64,000 nt of DNA from Clostridia bacterium (GTDB lineage Bacteria > Bacillota > Clostridia > TANB77 > CAG-508): positions 132,470 to 196,469 of the forward strand of contig JAFWDV010000008.1 of the NCBI GenBank assembly GCA_017515985.1, given 5' to 3'. Every line of letters begins with the position of its first letter. Position 1 is the first letter of the stretch. Below are positions 55,617-64,000 of this stretch, in pieces. The notes beneath the pieces were generated by a model. The model ran no database searches. It saw only the letters and a list, made by a program, of their open reading frames with translations, and was not told the origin of the DNA. The position numbers and the translations under genes were made by a program.

Positions 55617-57431
55617 TTATTCATTGAAAAAACTTTCGAATTCTTCAGCTGATATAATCTCTTTTTGCATTAAGGCATTTGCAACCATTTCTAACTTATC
55701 CATATGCTCAGATATTATTTTTCTTGCTTGATAATATGCATTATCAATCAATAGCTTAATCTCTGAACCAATAGCATCTTCAACCTTATCTCCTAGTATT
55801 TGCATTTGATATGGATCCTTTTCAAGATTTATTGAAATTGGTCCAACAATATCACTCATACCATAAATTGTAACCATATCAGTTGCAATTTTAGTAGCAA
55901 CTTCTATATCATTACTTGCTCCTGTTGATATATCGTCAAGTGCAAGTTTTTCAGCTGCTCTTCCTCCAAACAAGGCAATAAGTTTTTCTAGCATTTCCTG
56001 TTTTGAAATATAGAACTTATCCTCGTTTGTTCTATACATTGTATATCCACCAGCGACTCCCCTTGGAATAATTGAAACCTCTTTAATATCCTTTTGAGTT
56101 TCCAAATAACGGCTTACTACGGCATGTCCAGCTTCATGGAATGCTGTAAGCTTTTTATCTTTATCTGAAACAACTCTACTGTGTTTTTCAAGACCAACAG
56201 TAACCTTCTTTTCTGCATCTTCAATATCTTTTCTAGTAATTGCATTATGACTTCTTATTGTAGCAATTATAGCTGCTTCATTTAAAATATTTGCAAGTTC
56301 AGCACCAGTATATCCTGCCGTATCTTCAGCTATACTTCTCAAATTAACATTTTCATCTAATTTTTTATCCTTAGCATGAATTTTTAATATTGCCTCTCTA
56401 CCGTTTAAGTCTGGAAGAGCAATATTTATTTGTCTATCAAATCTTCCTGGTCTTAGTAATGCTTTATCAAGCATTTCAGGTCTATTTGTAGCGGCTAAAA
56501 CTATTATAGCTTCTTCTGTATCAAAACCATCCATTTCAACTAACAATTGATTTAAAGTTTGGTTATTTTCACTTTCTGCTCCACTTGATGTAGTTCTTCT
56601 AGATCCAATAGCATCTATTTCATCGATAAAAACAATACATGGTGAAATTTTCCTTGCCTTTTCGAAAAGCTTTCTAACTCTTGATGCACCTAAACCAGCA
56701 AACATCTCAATAAACTCTGATCCACTCATTGAAATAAATGGAACATCTGCTTCACCGGCTATTGCCTTTGCAATTAATGTTTTACCTGTTCCTGGATTAC
56801 CACATAATAAAACACCTCTTGGTATCTTTGCTCCCATTTCTTGGAATTTTTTAGGTTTTTTAAGAAAATCTACAATTTCTATCATCTCTTGTTTTTCTTC
56901 ATCTAAACCTGCAATATCCTTAAAAGTAATTTTTGTTTTTTGTGATGCAGCATCATAAACTTTACCTTTTTCACCCAAACCTTGCATTTGGAATATCAAA
57001 ACTACAAAGATTATTAGTATGATTGTTGGCATTAATGCTAACATTTTCTCTCCTATTTTTAAGAAAATGCTTTCATCCTTTTGTATTAATTCAATACTTT
57101 TGCCTTCTTTAACTTGATCTTGTATAAACTCAACAAAAGCTTCGTTTTCTGGAACAATAACCTCAAGCTCATCTTTCTCCTCAGAATCTTTTAATTTAAC
57201 TTTTACAGTACTGCTCTTTGTTTTCATTTCAATTTTTTCAACAGCATCAGACTGTATTTTTGCCATCAACTCCGTATAAGCTAAAGTTTTATCCTCTTTT
57301 TGCTTAGAATGTTCGTTATACTTTACAATTCCATAAGCTGCAGCTGCAATAATTGCTATTATAACTATTGCAATTATTAAATACTTTTTCTTACCTTTAT
57401 TGCCATTTTTCTTGTTTTCATTTGAATTCAT
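55617..57431 (-). CDS. ftsH: ATP-dependent zinc metalloprotease FtsH
   Basis: The 604-aa hexameric membrane protease has two transmembrane helices (about 18-37, 130-150) with an outer loop. The AAA module has GNPGTGKT, CIVFIDEIDAIG and the arginine-finger region RPGRFDR; the M41 protease domain has HEAGHAV. It degrades misfolded membrane and short-lived regulatory proteins. It is next to a DUF1189 gene. Confidence 0.96.
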   Translation of the reverse strand: MNSNENKKNGNKGKKKYLIIAIVIIAIIAAAAYGIVKYNEHSKQKEDKTLAYTELMAKIQSDAVEKIEMKTKSSTVKVKLKDSEEKDELEVIVPENEAFVEFIQDQVKEGKSIELIQKDESIFLKIGEKMLALMPTIILIIFVVLIFQMQGLGEKGKVYDAASQKTKITFKDIAGLDEEKQEMIEIVDFLKKPKKFQEMGAKIPRGVLLCGNPGTGKTLIAKAIAGEADVPFISMSGSEFIEMFAGLGASRVRKLFEKARKISPCIVFIDEIDAIGSRRTTSSGAESENNQTLNQLLVEMDGFDTEEAIIVLAATNRPEMLDKALLRPGRFDRQINIALPDLNGREAILKIHAKDKKLDENVNLRSIAEDTAGYTGAELANILNEAAIIATIRSHNAITRKDIEDAEKKVTVGLEKHSRVVSDKDKKLTAFHEAGHAVVSRYLETQKDIKEVSIIPRGVAGGYTMYRTNEDKFYISKQEMLEKLIALFGGRAAEKLALDDISTGASNDIEVATKIATDMVTIYGMSDIVGPISINLEKDPYQMQILGDKVEDAIGSEIKLLIDNAYYQARKIISEHMDKLEMVANALMQKEIISAEEFESFFNE

Positions 57432-57451
57432 ATTTTGACTCCCTCCAAAAC

Positions 57452-58240
57452 CTATGTGTTATCTTTATTTTTTTCCGATCTAATCAGTAATATTGCCGTT
57501 ATCATATATATTGTTGCAAGTGATGTATACATCGTAGAAAAATATTTTACTTCAAATCCTGTAAATGTATTTATTATGAAATAAATCATCCCCATAACAA
57601 CTGAAAGAGTAATCGAATGTACCGCAATACAAAATATATTTTTAAATCTGAAACTATTATTTCCTACAATACTTGATATTATGAAACCAATCAAGCTAAT
57701 AACCAAAACATCTAGCATCGTAGATATAAACAAAACTATATAAGACATAAGTAATGTTATTACAATTATTCCAAAAATATAATTTTTTATATCAAGAGCC
57801 TCTATTAATGTTTGCTTATCAAATTCTTGATTAATAAAATCATTATACTTAAAATCGAATTTTTTTCCTTCAAGTGTTATCCTAAATTTATCTTTAACCA
57901 ATATAAAATCTGAGCTATATTCGTCTAAATTATCTATTGAAGTATCTATTATTACTTTATCGTTTAAATATGATTTTTTTTCATTATCATCAACTTCCAA
58001 TGTACCTTCGGAATATCTAATACTTTTTATTTCCGATTCAATAAAACTTTTTGAACTATTTAGAACTTTATTTGTTTCATTTATACTTACAATTGTTGCT
58101 ACAATAGCATATAAAAGAATAAGTATCGAAAAATATTTAAAAGCTCTTGCTATACTTTGTTTATAAACTTCTTTATAATAATCGAAGCTCTTTATACTAT
58201 CAATAAGCTCTCCGATAAATAATTTCTTCTTTGTTTCCAA
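57452..58240 (-). CDS. DUF1189-type membrane protein
   Basis: The 262-aa protein reads like the DUF1189 family: a basic helical start (FIGELIDSIKSFDYYKEVYKQS), a helix near 34-52, an extracellular loop of about 90 residues, and four C-terminal helices. Function unknown; the family often neighbours wall or secretion genes, here ftsH and a penicillin-binding protein. Confidence 0.75.
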   Translation of the reverse strand: METKKKLFIGELIDSIKSFDYYKEVYKQSIARAFKYFSILILLYAIVATIVSINETNKVLNSSKSFIESEIKSIRYSEGTLEVDDNEKKSYLNDKVIIDTSIDNLDEYSSDFILVKDKFRITLEGKKFDFKYNDFINQEFDKQTLIEALDIKNYIFGIIVITLLMSYIVLFISTMLDVLVISLIGFIISSIVGNNSFRFKNIFCIAVHSITLSVVMGMIYFIINTFTGFEVKYFSTMYTSLATIYMITAILLIRSEKNKDNT

Positions 58241-58265
58241 TTATACACCTCATCTATATGAGTAA

Positions 58266-58289
58266 ACACTGGAATTAATTTTCCAGTGT
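58266..58289 (-). terminator. Hairpin after the penicillin-binding protein gene
   Basis: ACACTGGAA (58266-58274) pairs with TTCCAGTGT (58281-58289), a perfect 9-bp stem; the T-run is weak. Confidence 0.55.
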
Positions 58290-58301
58290 CTACATTCTTT
58301 T

Positions 58302-61020
58302 TTATCCTGGATTATTATTATTCTCTGTAGTATTATCAACAGTATTCTCACTTGGCGTTGTATTTGTATTAGCAGGTGGATCATTTTTTATCTCATTTAA
58401 TGTAAGTGTTATTTTGGCACCTTTTTCAACAACTGTACCAGATGCAGGATATTGACTTAATACTACTCCATCCTTTTTGCTTGAATCAGATTTAGATTTT
58501 GCATAAACTACTGCCATTCCTGATAACTTGGCTACTGCTTCTGATTTTGACAATCCAACAACATTTGGAACCACAATATCCGTAGTTGTTGTTACTTCAG
58601 CACTATTTCCGTTATTTGCAGGTTCATTCGTTACTGTAGCACTACTTGTATGAATTGTACACGTATCAGAAGGCGCAGAAGCATTTGAATTATCTGTTTT
58701 CCAGCTTGGATTTCTTTCTTTTTCAGGCAAGAAACTAAAATAATAAGTATTTGGGCAGAATTCTGTAGCTATTTTACCAGATTCCGCGCATACTTTGAGG
58801 GAATGGCCTTCACAAGCCTTTGGAACTTCCCCTTCTACAAAGTATTCAGAATATACATCTGAACATGAACCTGAAGCTCTTAATCCTGATTTTCTACATA
58901 CATTAACTTTAACAATTCCGCTAGGTTCTGTAAATGTAGCAGGTGGTAAATCACTATGAACTTTTTTCATTACTTCAGCCCACAACTTGGCTGCATTATT
59001 ACCACTTCCATTTATTGGAATACGTTTGCTACCGCTCTTATCGTATCCATACCATGCTGCTGCCGTATAGTATGGTGTCATTCCACATAGCCAGTTATCA
59101 ACCTTTTCGTTTGTTGTACCAGTTTTAGCACCTACGTCAAAGTTGTTCATTCTACAAACCCTAGCAGTACCACTAGCACCTTCTACTGGTTGTTTTAATA
59201 ACGTTTTCATAATATATGCATGTTGTTCTGTCATAACACGCTCTGTTTTTTGCTCTGCTTCAATAACAATGTTACCTGATGAATCTTCAACTTTTGTGTA
59301 GAATGTAGGTTCAATATAAACACCATTGTTTGCAATCATTGCATATGCTCCAGCCATCTCAAGTGGTGTAACACCAACGCTTTGACCACCAAGTGCCATA
59401 GCAGAAATATTAGAGTCATTACTATCAGTGTTTTTCTTTGTTTCACTTGCTTTAATAAGTGTAGAAATTCCACATTGTCTTGCGAAATCTATTGCATTAT
59501 CAGGTCCAATCTCAGACATTATCTTACATGCAACTATGTTTACAGAACGCTCTATAGCATTTCTTACTGTTATATATCCTGAGAAACCTCCACTATCGTT
59601 CTTTGGTTCCCAATTTCCAAAGTGTGTTCTTTCATCGTTATATACTGTAGAAGCAGTTATAACACCTTTTTCAATTCCGCAACCATAAGTTACAATAGGT
59701 TTTATTGAAGATCCGGTTTGTCTTGGTATAACTGTTGCTCTATCTAATCCTATAGCATCAACATCATCACCTAAACCTCCCATACAAGCAACAACTTGAC
59801 CTGTAGTGTGATCTATAATAACCATTGCAGACTGTGAATGTGTTGGAGATAAAGACGATGTTAATATATATTCTCCACTTGTATATACTTCTTTCAAATT
59901 AGCTTGAACCGAAGCATTTTCAGTTGTATATATCTTATAACCTCCACCATATACACGATTTTTTGCATATTCTTGAGACATATTTTTTCTAGTTACCAAA
60001 TCATCTACAACATTATCTACCGCTGCTTTTATGAAGTAGTCTTTGATTGTTGAAGATGGTAATTCACCTTTTTTAAACGCCAAACCATTCTCTGTATTGT
60101 CATAAGCTGTTTTGTATTGTTCCTCTGTAATAGCACCAGTTTCTTTCATTTTTCTTAAAACAACTTGTGTTCTTGTCTTTATTTTATTCATAACTTGGTT
60201 ATGTTTTTGCTCGTCCTCATCTTTGAATGGATTGTATGTATTTGGTGCATTGTTTATACCAGCTAAGAATGCACATTCTTCAATTGATAAATCTTTAGCA
60301 TTCTTGCTAAAATAATACATTGATGCAGTTTCAACACCACAAATATCTCCTCCATCAGCTCCAAGTGGTATGATATTCAAATAAAGCGATAATATCTCGT
60401 CTTTTGAAAGCATTTTTTCAACTTGGTATGCTCTAGACATTTCCTTTATTTTTCTCTCAACACCAGCTGAACCAGAATTATCTCTTTCATTTGTAACATT
60501 CTTTATCAACTGCTGCGTGATAGAGCTTCCACCAAATGATGAATCTCCTTTGAATATATAAGTTCCTGTTGCTGCCAATGTTCTTTTAATATCAACACCT
60601 TTATGTTCATAGAATCTCTCATCTTCGATAGCTACAAATGCTTTTGGTAAATATTCTGACATTTGGTCTAAACTAATGATTCTTCTATTTTCTGATCCTG
60701 ATAGCTCCGCAATTACATTGCCATCTTTATCATAAACAACAGTGTTAGCGTTCGATAATAATAAATCTTCTCTCGAAAGAGCAAACTTATCACTAAAGAA
60801 TATTCCACAGAATACTCCAACACCAACTAACACAAGCAACATCATTAATAAAAATGTAATTATAAAGAATTTTTTCAATTTTGGATGTTTTCCTTTTCCT
60901 TTCTTTGAGCCCTTGCTACCTCTACTTGCAGGTCCTCTTTTTACTTTACCGATAAGCCGGTTTTTTTGTAACTTTACTACCTACAGAAGCCCCAAACTTA
61001 TTTTTCGATTTTTTCTTCAT
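58302..61020 (-). CDS. Class A penicillin-binding protein with PASTA domain, read through +1 at CGG
   Basis: The protein of about 905 aa has a basic cytoplasmic head, a transmembrane helix, GT51 glycosyltransferase motifs (EDERFYEHKGVD, QQLIKN), a transpeptidase with SSIKP, SVN and KTGTT, and a C-terminal PASTA domain. The long frame begins without a ribosome site. AAGGAG lies 8 nt before ATG 61020, which opens another frame (MKKKSKNKFGASVGSK to AY) ending CGG TAA (60946-60951). Skipping the C continues GKVKRGPASRGSKGSKKGKG into the anchor helix. An A7 run 8 nt upstream is an alternative slip site. Confidence 0.88.
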
Positions 61021-61119
61021 ATATATACTCCTTTTCTGGCATTTCATTCTACTGCCAAATTACACTAAGATTATATTATAAAAAGTAAAAAATTTAAAGA
61101 GCTTTTTGCATATATTTTG

Positions 61120-61719
61120 CTATTTTGATAATAAACTAAGAGCATCTTTTATCATTGCCTCTAAACTGCTATTTTTAACATCGATTTTGGGAATGATTTT
61201 CTGTACATCTTTTCTTGTATATCCTAAAACTTGTAAAGCCGAAATCATATCCTCTAAATCTTCATTATTTGGTAAGACCATTTGCTCTTTTACCTCTGCT
61301 TGCTCTTCTAGATTAATTGCTTTTAACTTATCCTTAAGCTCTAATATTATTCTTTGTGCAGATTTTGTGCCTATTCCCGGCAATTTTTTTAATATATTTA
61401 CATCATCAGATACAACTGCAACAGCAAAAGATGATGGCTCTATGTTTGAAAGAATTGTTATTGCAGATTTTGCTCCAATTCCACTCACAGAAATTAGCAA
61501 TTCAAACATTCTAAGCTCTTCACTTGATGAAAAACCATATACACTTACGTCATCCTCTCTAACTCTAACATATGTATGTACTTTTATTGTAGTACCAAGT
61601 TCACCTATCTTCTTCATTGAATTTTCAGACATAAAAATTTTATATCCTACTCCATTAACATCAAGCACAATATAATCCATTGTTCTTGAATCATATATTC
61701 CTTTTAAATATGCAAACAT
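61120..61719 (-). CDS. ruvA: Holliday junction DNA helicase subunit RuvA
   Basis: The 199-aa protein has the OB-domain start MFAYLKGIYDSRTMDYIVLDVNG interrupted only by normal variation, tandem HhH motifs (ISVSGIGAKSA, LPGIGTKSAQRIILEL) and the C-terminal RuvB-binding domain. ATG 61719 follows AGGAGG. No ruvB is adjacent downstream within the window. Confidence 0.96.
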   Translation of the reverse strand: MFAYLKGIYDSRTMDYIVLDVNGVGYKIFMSENSMKKIGELGTTIKVHTYVRVREDDVSVYGFSSSEELRMFELLISVSGIGAKSAITILSNIEPSSFAVAVVSDDVNILKKLPGIGTKSAQRIILELKDKLKAINLEEQAEVKEQMVLPNNEDLEDMISALQVLGYTRKDVQKIIPKIDVKNSSLEAMIKDALSLLSK

Positions 61720-61802
61720 ATATTCCTCCTTAGTTTTTTCTAATTTTATCACATTATATTTTAATTTCAAGTATGCATTCCGTAAACTGCAAATATTCTT
61801 GT

Positions 61803-61846
61803 AAAAAAGAAAACGAGGAAGACTTAACCTTTCGGTTACCTTCCCC
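61803..61846 (-). terminator. Terminator of the 64-aa cassette
   Basis: GGAAG/CTTCC and TAACC/GGTTA form a stem around TTTC, with a T-run below it on the minus strand. Confidence 0.75.
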
Positions 61847-61856
61847 AAAATCAACA

Positions 61857-62051
61857 TCAGTGAGCCTTGTGGGGCTCTAAGAACATCATCTCCCACTTCT
61901 GTCCGAGAACACGAAGCCGGATACGTTGCTCATCAGTAAGAGGTCTTTCTTTTTCCTCGTACTGATCCGTTCCATCAGCAGGCTTTGCTGTTTGGAACTT
62001 GGCTCTAAAAGTAGCAATCGCCGCTCTCTGAGCCTGAGTCAAATAAGCCAT
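61857..62051 (-). CDS. 64-aa cassette protein of foreign composition
   Basis: The small basic helical protein begins MAYLTQAQRAAIATFRAKF; AAAGGGGTG sets the ATG at 62051. It is clearly richer in GC than ruvA and pfkA at its sides and uses an in-frame CGG for Arg (61917-61919) in the segment RIRLRVLGQKW. It has its own promoter and terminator. Unknown family; single-gene insertion between two core genes. Confidence 0.7.
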   Translation of the reverse strand: MAYLTQAQRAAIATFRAKFQTAKPADGTDQYEEKERPLTDEQRIRLRVLGQKWEMMFLEPHKAH

Positions 62052-62082
62052 GGGGTTCACCCCTTTCACATGATGTTCTTCC

Positions 62083-62111
62083 ATTCTAACATAAATGGCA
62101 TTTTTTGTCAA
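62083..62111 (-). promoter_or_regulatory. Promoter of the 64-aa cassette
   Basis: TTGACA (62106-62111), 17 bp, TAGAAT (62083-62088) on the minus strand; the -35 box touches the end of pfkA. Confidence 0.8.
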
Positions 62112-62112
62112 A

Positions 62113-63255
62113 TTAATCACCTAAGCAGATTCCTATACTTCTTGCTGTTTTTACTAAATCATGATCCATAGTTACTTTTCTAATATTACTCTCTGCTGTA
62201 TTACCAGAAACTGCACCAATTTCCTTATTTTGCCCAACAACATCTTCCAAGGAAACTGAATCTAATTTTCCATCTTTTATAACAGTCAAAACATTGAATT
62301 TTCCTTCAATTGCAAGTTCCATTGCCTTTGCTCCATATTTTGTAGATAACACTCTATCGTATGCTGTTGGAGTTCCACCTCTTTGCATATATCCAAGAAC
62401 TGTGCATCTTGATTCCATACCTGTTCTTTCCTGTAGTATTTTGGCAACTTTTTCTCCTGCACCACCTAATTTTGTGTTATCAACACCTTCTCCATTATCT
62501 CTTGTTTCAACTACTGACAACTGTCCACCAAGTGGAGCTGCACCTTCAGCAACAACAACAATAGAAAAGTTCTTACCAAGACTGCGTCTTTGGTTAACTT
62601 TCTCTACAACTTTATCTATATCATATGGAATTTCCGGGATCAAAGCTATATCTGCACCACCAGAAATTGCAGATTCAAGAGCAATCCATCCAGCATATCT
62701 TCCCATAACTTCTAGAACCATAATTCTATGATGTGTCTCACCAGTTGTATGAAGTCTATCTAAAGCATCTGAAGCAACTGATACAGCAGTATTATAACCA
62801 AACGTAACTTCTGTACAAGCAACATCGTTATCTATTGTTTTTGGAACGCCTATTACATTTATTCCTTTCAAAGAAAAATCTCTTGCTGACTTTTGAGTAC
62901 CGTCTCCACCAAGTGTAAACAAGCAATCGAAACCATCATTTCTTATATTTTCTACACATATATCAGAAAAATCTCTGTAAACAACCTCTCCATTTTCCTC
63001 TGTTTTATAGTGGAAAACATTTGCGTTAGTTGAAGATCCTATGATAGATCCTCCCTTAGGCAATATTCCTGAAGCTCTATTATTTCCTGAAGTACTTAAC
63101 TTTATATAATCATTGTTTAAAAGACCTTTGTATCCTTCAACAAATCCATAACATTCAACTCCATATTTTTCTGCAGACTTTACAATTGCTCTTATAACAG
63201 CATTAAATCCTGAAACATCTCCTCCATTTGCAAGTATTGCAACTCTTCTTACCAT
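62113..63255 (-). CDS. pfkA: 6-phosphofructokinase
   Basis: The 380-aa enzyme phosphorylates fructose-6-P. It has the motifs GGDVSGFNAVI, LGGDGTQ and PKTIDNDV, then ETHHRIMVLEVMGRYAGW and RGGTPTAYDR. The nucleotide-site pair is Gly in GGDGT and Lys in PKTIDND, as in group III (mixed) phosphofructokinases, so ATP rather than PPi is likely but uncertain. It is longer than PfkA of Bacillus. Confidence 0.94.
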   Translation of the reverse strand: MVRRVAILANGGDVSGFNAVIRAIVKSAEKYGVECYGFVEGYKGLLNNDYIKLSTSGNNRASGILPKGGSIIGSSTNANVFHYKTEENGEVVYRDFSDICVENIRNDGFDCLFTLGGDGTQKSARDFSLKGINVIGVPKTIDNDVACTEVTFGYNTAVSVASDALDRLHTTGETHHRIMVLEVMGRYAGWIALESAISGGADIALIPEIPYDIDKVVEKVNQRRSLGKNFSIVVVAEGAAPLGGQLSVVETRDNGEGVDNTKLGGAGEKVAKILQERTGMESRCTVLGYMQRGGTPTAYDRVLSTKYGAKAMELAIEGKFNVLTVIKDGKLDSVSLEDVVGQNKEIGAVSGNTAESNIRKVTMDHDLVKTARSIGICLGD

Positions 63256-63334
63256 CTTTTGAATCCTCCTTAATAGTTCTTTATGTGTATTATACCAATA
63301 ATACTATTTTTTACAATAGAAAAAAATTTTTTTC

Positions 63335-63931
63335 TTATTTTTTATTTTGTGGAATATATTTATATTTCTCTGCTATAGAATTATACAATTCTTTCAAATA
63401 TTTCCTGTTGATTGCACTATCTAACCCTTCATCATATATTTTTTTTAGAACTATATCCATAAATTCCACACAACCTTCATGCTTCACAACAGGACCATTT
63501 CTTTCAATTTTCATCCAATACTCATATGGTTCTTTTTGACTCCAAGCTTTTCCCTGGTAAACAATTCCAGCAGATATTTTATCACACAGTGCTTCAACCA
63601 AATATTTATACGGCATAAATACACCAAATCTTTCTGTCTTAGATAAATCTTCCCAATATTCAAAATGATGTTTATTACGTCCTTTGTGATGAAGCCAAGC
63701 AGCCGAATAGCCAATTTGTTCACGCGCAACATGAAGTGGACTACGTTTACCATTGTAATATTTTACACTTTCAAAAAATTCTGTTGGAGAAAACTTTGAT
63801 AAATCATGAAGTAATCCCCTCAATGGAATACCAGCTTTTACCGCATATTTAAACACATACCACCTGTGCTTTGTAACTAAACATGTATGTTTGAAAAATT
63901 TACTACATAAATTCATCTCAAATTCCTCCAT
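63335..63931 (-). CDS. DUF5662-type protein
   Basis: The 198-aa soluble protein has HRWYVFKYAVKAGIPLRGLLHDLSKFSPTEF and WLHHKGRNKHHFEYW, histidine-rich stretches as in the DUF5662 family (catalase-like or HD-like, unproven). It starts 5 nt downstream of the end of the next partial gene. Function unknown. Confidence 0.75.
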   Translation of the reverse strand: MEEFEMNLCSKFFKHTCLVTKHRWYVFKYAVKAGIPLRGLLHDLSKFSPTEFFESVKYYNGKRSPLHVAREQIGYSAAWLHHKGRNKHHFEYWEDLSKTERFGVFMPYKYLVEALCDKISAGIVYQGKAWSQKEPYEYWMKIERNGPVVKHEGCVEFMDIVLKKIYDEGLDSAINRKYLKELYNSIAEKYKYIPQNKK

Positions 63932-63936
63932 AATCT

Positions 63937-64000
63937 TTATTTTATTAATTCAATTATATCTTCTTTTGTGATTTCGCCCTCTCTTAAAATTACAATTTCA
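63937..64000 (-). CDS. C-terminal end of a gene cut by the window, possibly tsaC
   Basis: On the minus strand an open frame EIVILREGEITKEDIIELIK ends at TAA (63937-63939). The R-E-G-x-I-x-x-E-x-I pattern resembles the last residues of L-threonylcarbamoyladenylate synthase (TsaC/Sua5). Only 20 codons are visible. Confidence 0.4.
   Translation of the reverse strand, partial: EIVILREGEITKEDIIELIK

Overview
The window looks like chromosome of a low-GC, spore-forming Gram-positive anaerobe (Clostridia type, probably a gut lineage). Codons are strongly AT-biased, Shine-Dalgarno sites are strong, and consensus sigma-A promoters are common. Spore genes are present (gerA/gerB/gerC, two CotF-type coat genes, spoVT), as are the PASTA kinase and phosphatase pair, FtsEX with an M23 hydrolase, and a SipW/TasA-type module. 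I saw no tRNA, rRNA, CRISPR array or transposase.

Layout: 0.1-5.9 kb holds cell-wall and housekeeping genes (M23 peptidase-ftsX-ftsE, trmB, a DUF4364 regulator, rpe-rsgA). 6-12 kb holds prkC-prpC-rlmN and aspS. 12-18.5 kb holds an L,D-transpeptidase, a small membrane ORF cassette, a cluster of sigma factor plus von Willebrand A protein, and pyk. 18.5-25 kb holds a broken GIY-YIG gene, a glycosyltransferase, pnp, rpsO and a transglutaminase. 25-37 kb is an accessory stretch: spoVT with a frameshift, a DUF1016 nuclease surrounded by palindromes, a partial spoVT paralogue, compositionally foreign single-gene cassettes, a broken ygjV, and a convergent type I toxin-antitoxin locus. The same stretch also carries cdd, tdk, coat genes and metK under a SAM-I riboswitch. 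37-41.4 kb holds the SipW module and a BY-kinase/chain-length protein. 41.5-47.7 kb is a complete lower-glycolysis operon (gap-pgk-tpi-gpmI-eno). 48.4-53.4 kb holds gerABC and ppaC. 53.5-64 kb holds a polysaccharide deacetylase, ftsH, a PASTA-containing penicillin-binding protein, ruvA, pfkA and the end of a probable tsaC.

Main discovery: by hand count, the native genes contain in-frame CGG codons at only four places. At all four (spoVT, its paralogue, the BY-kinase gene and the penicillin-binding protein gene) the conserved protein continues in the +1 frame, as if CGG-N were read by skipping the C. About 45 other native genes have many CGG triplets out of frame and none in frame. Five small cassettes with higher GC use CGG as ordinary arginine. 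This suggests either CGG-triggered +1 frameshifting or a CGG codon with no cognate tRNA in this lineage.

Second discovery: a Fst/par-like antitoxin RNA locus at 31.6-31.95 kb. It has two convergent promoters, facing terminators, and direct repeats that let the small RNA pair with the toxin ribosome-binding region through an unbroken 19-bp stretch.
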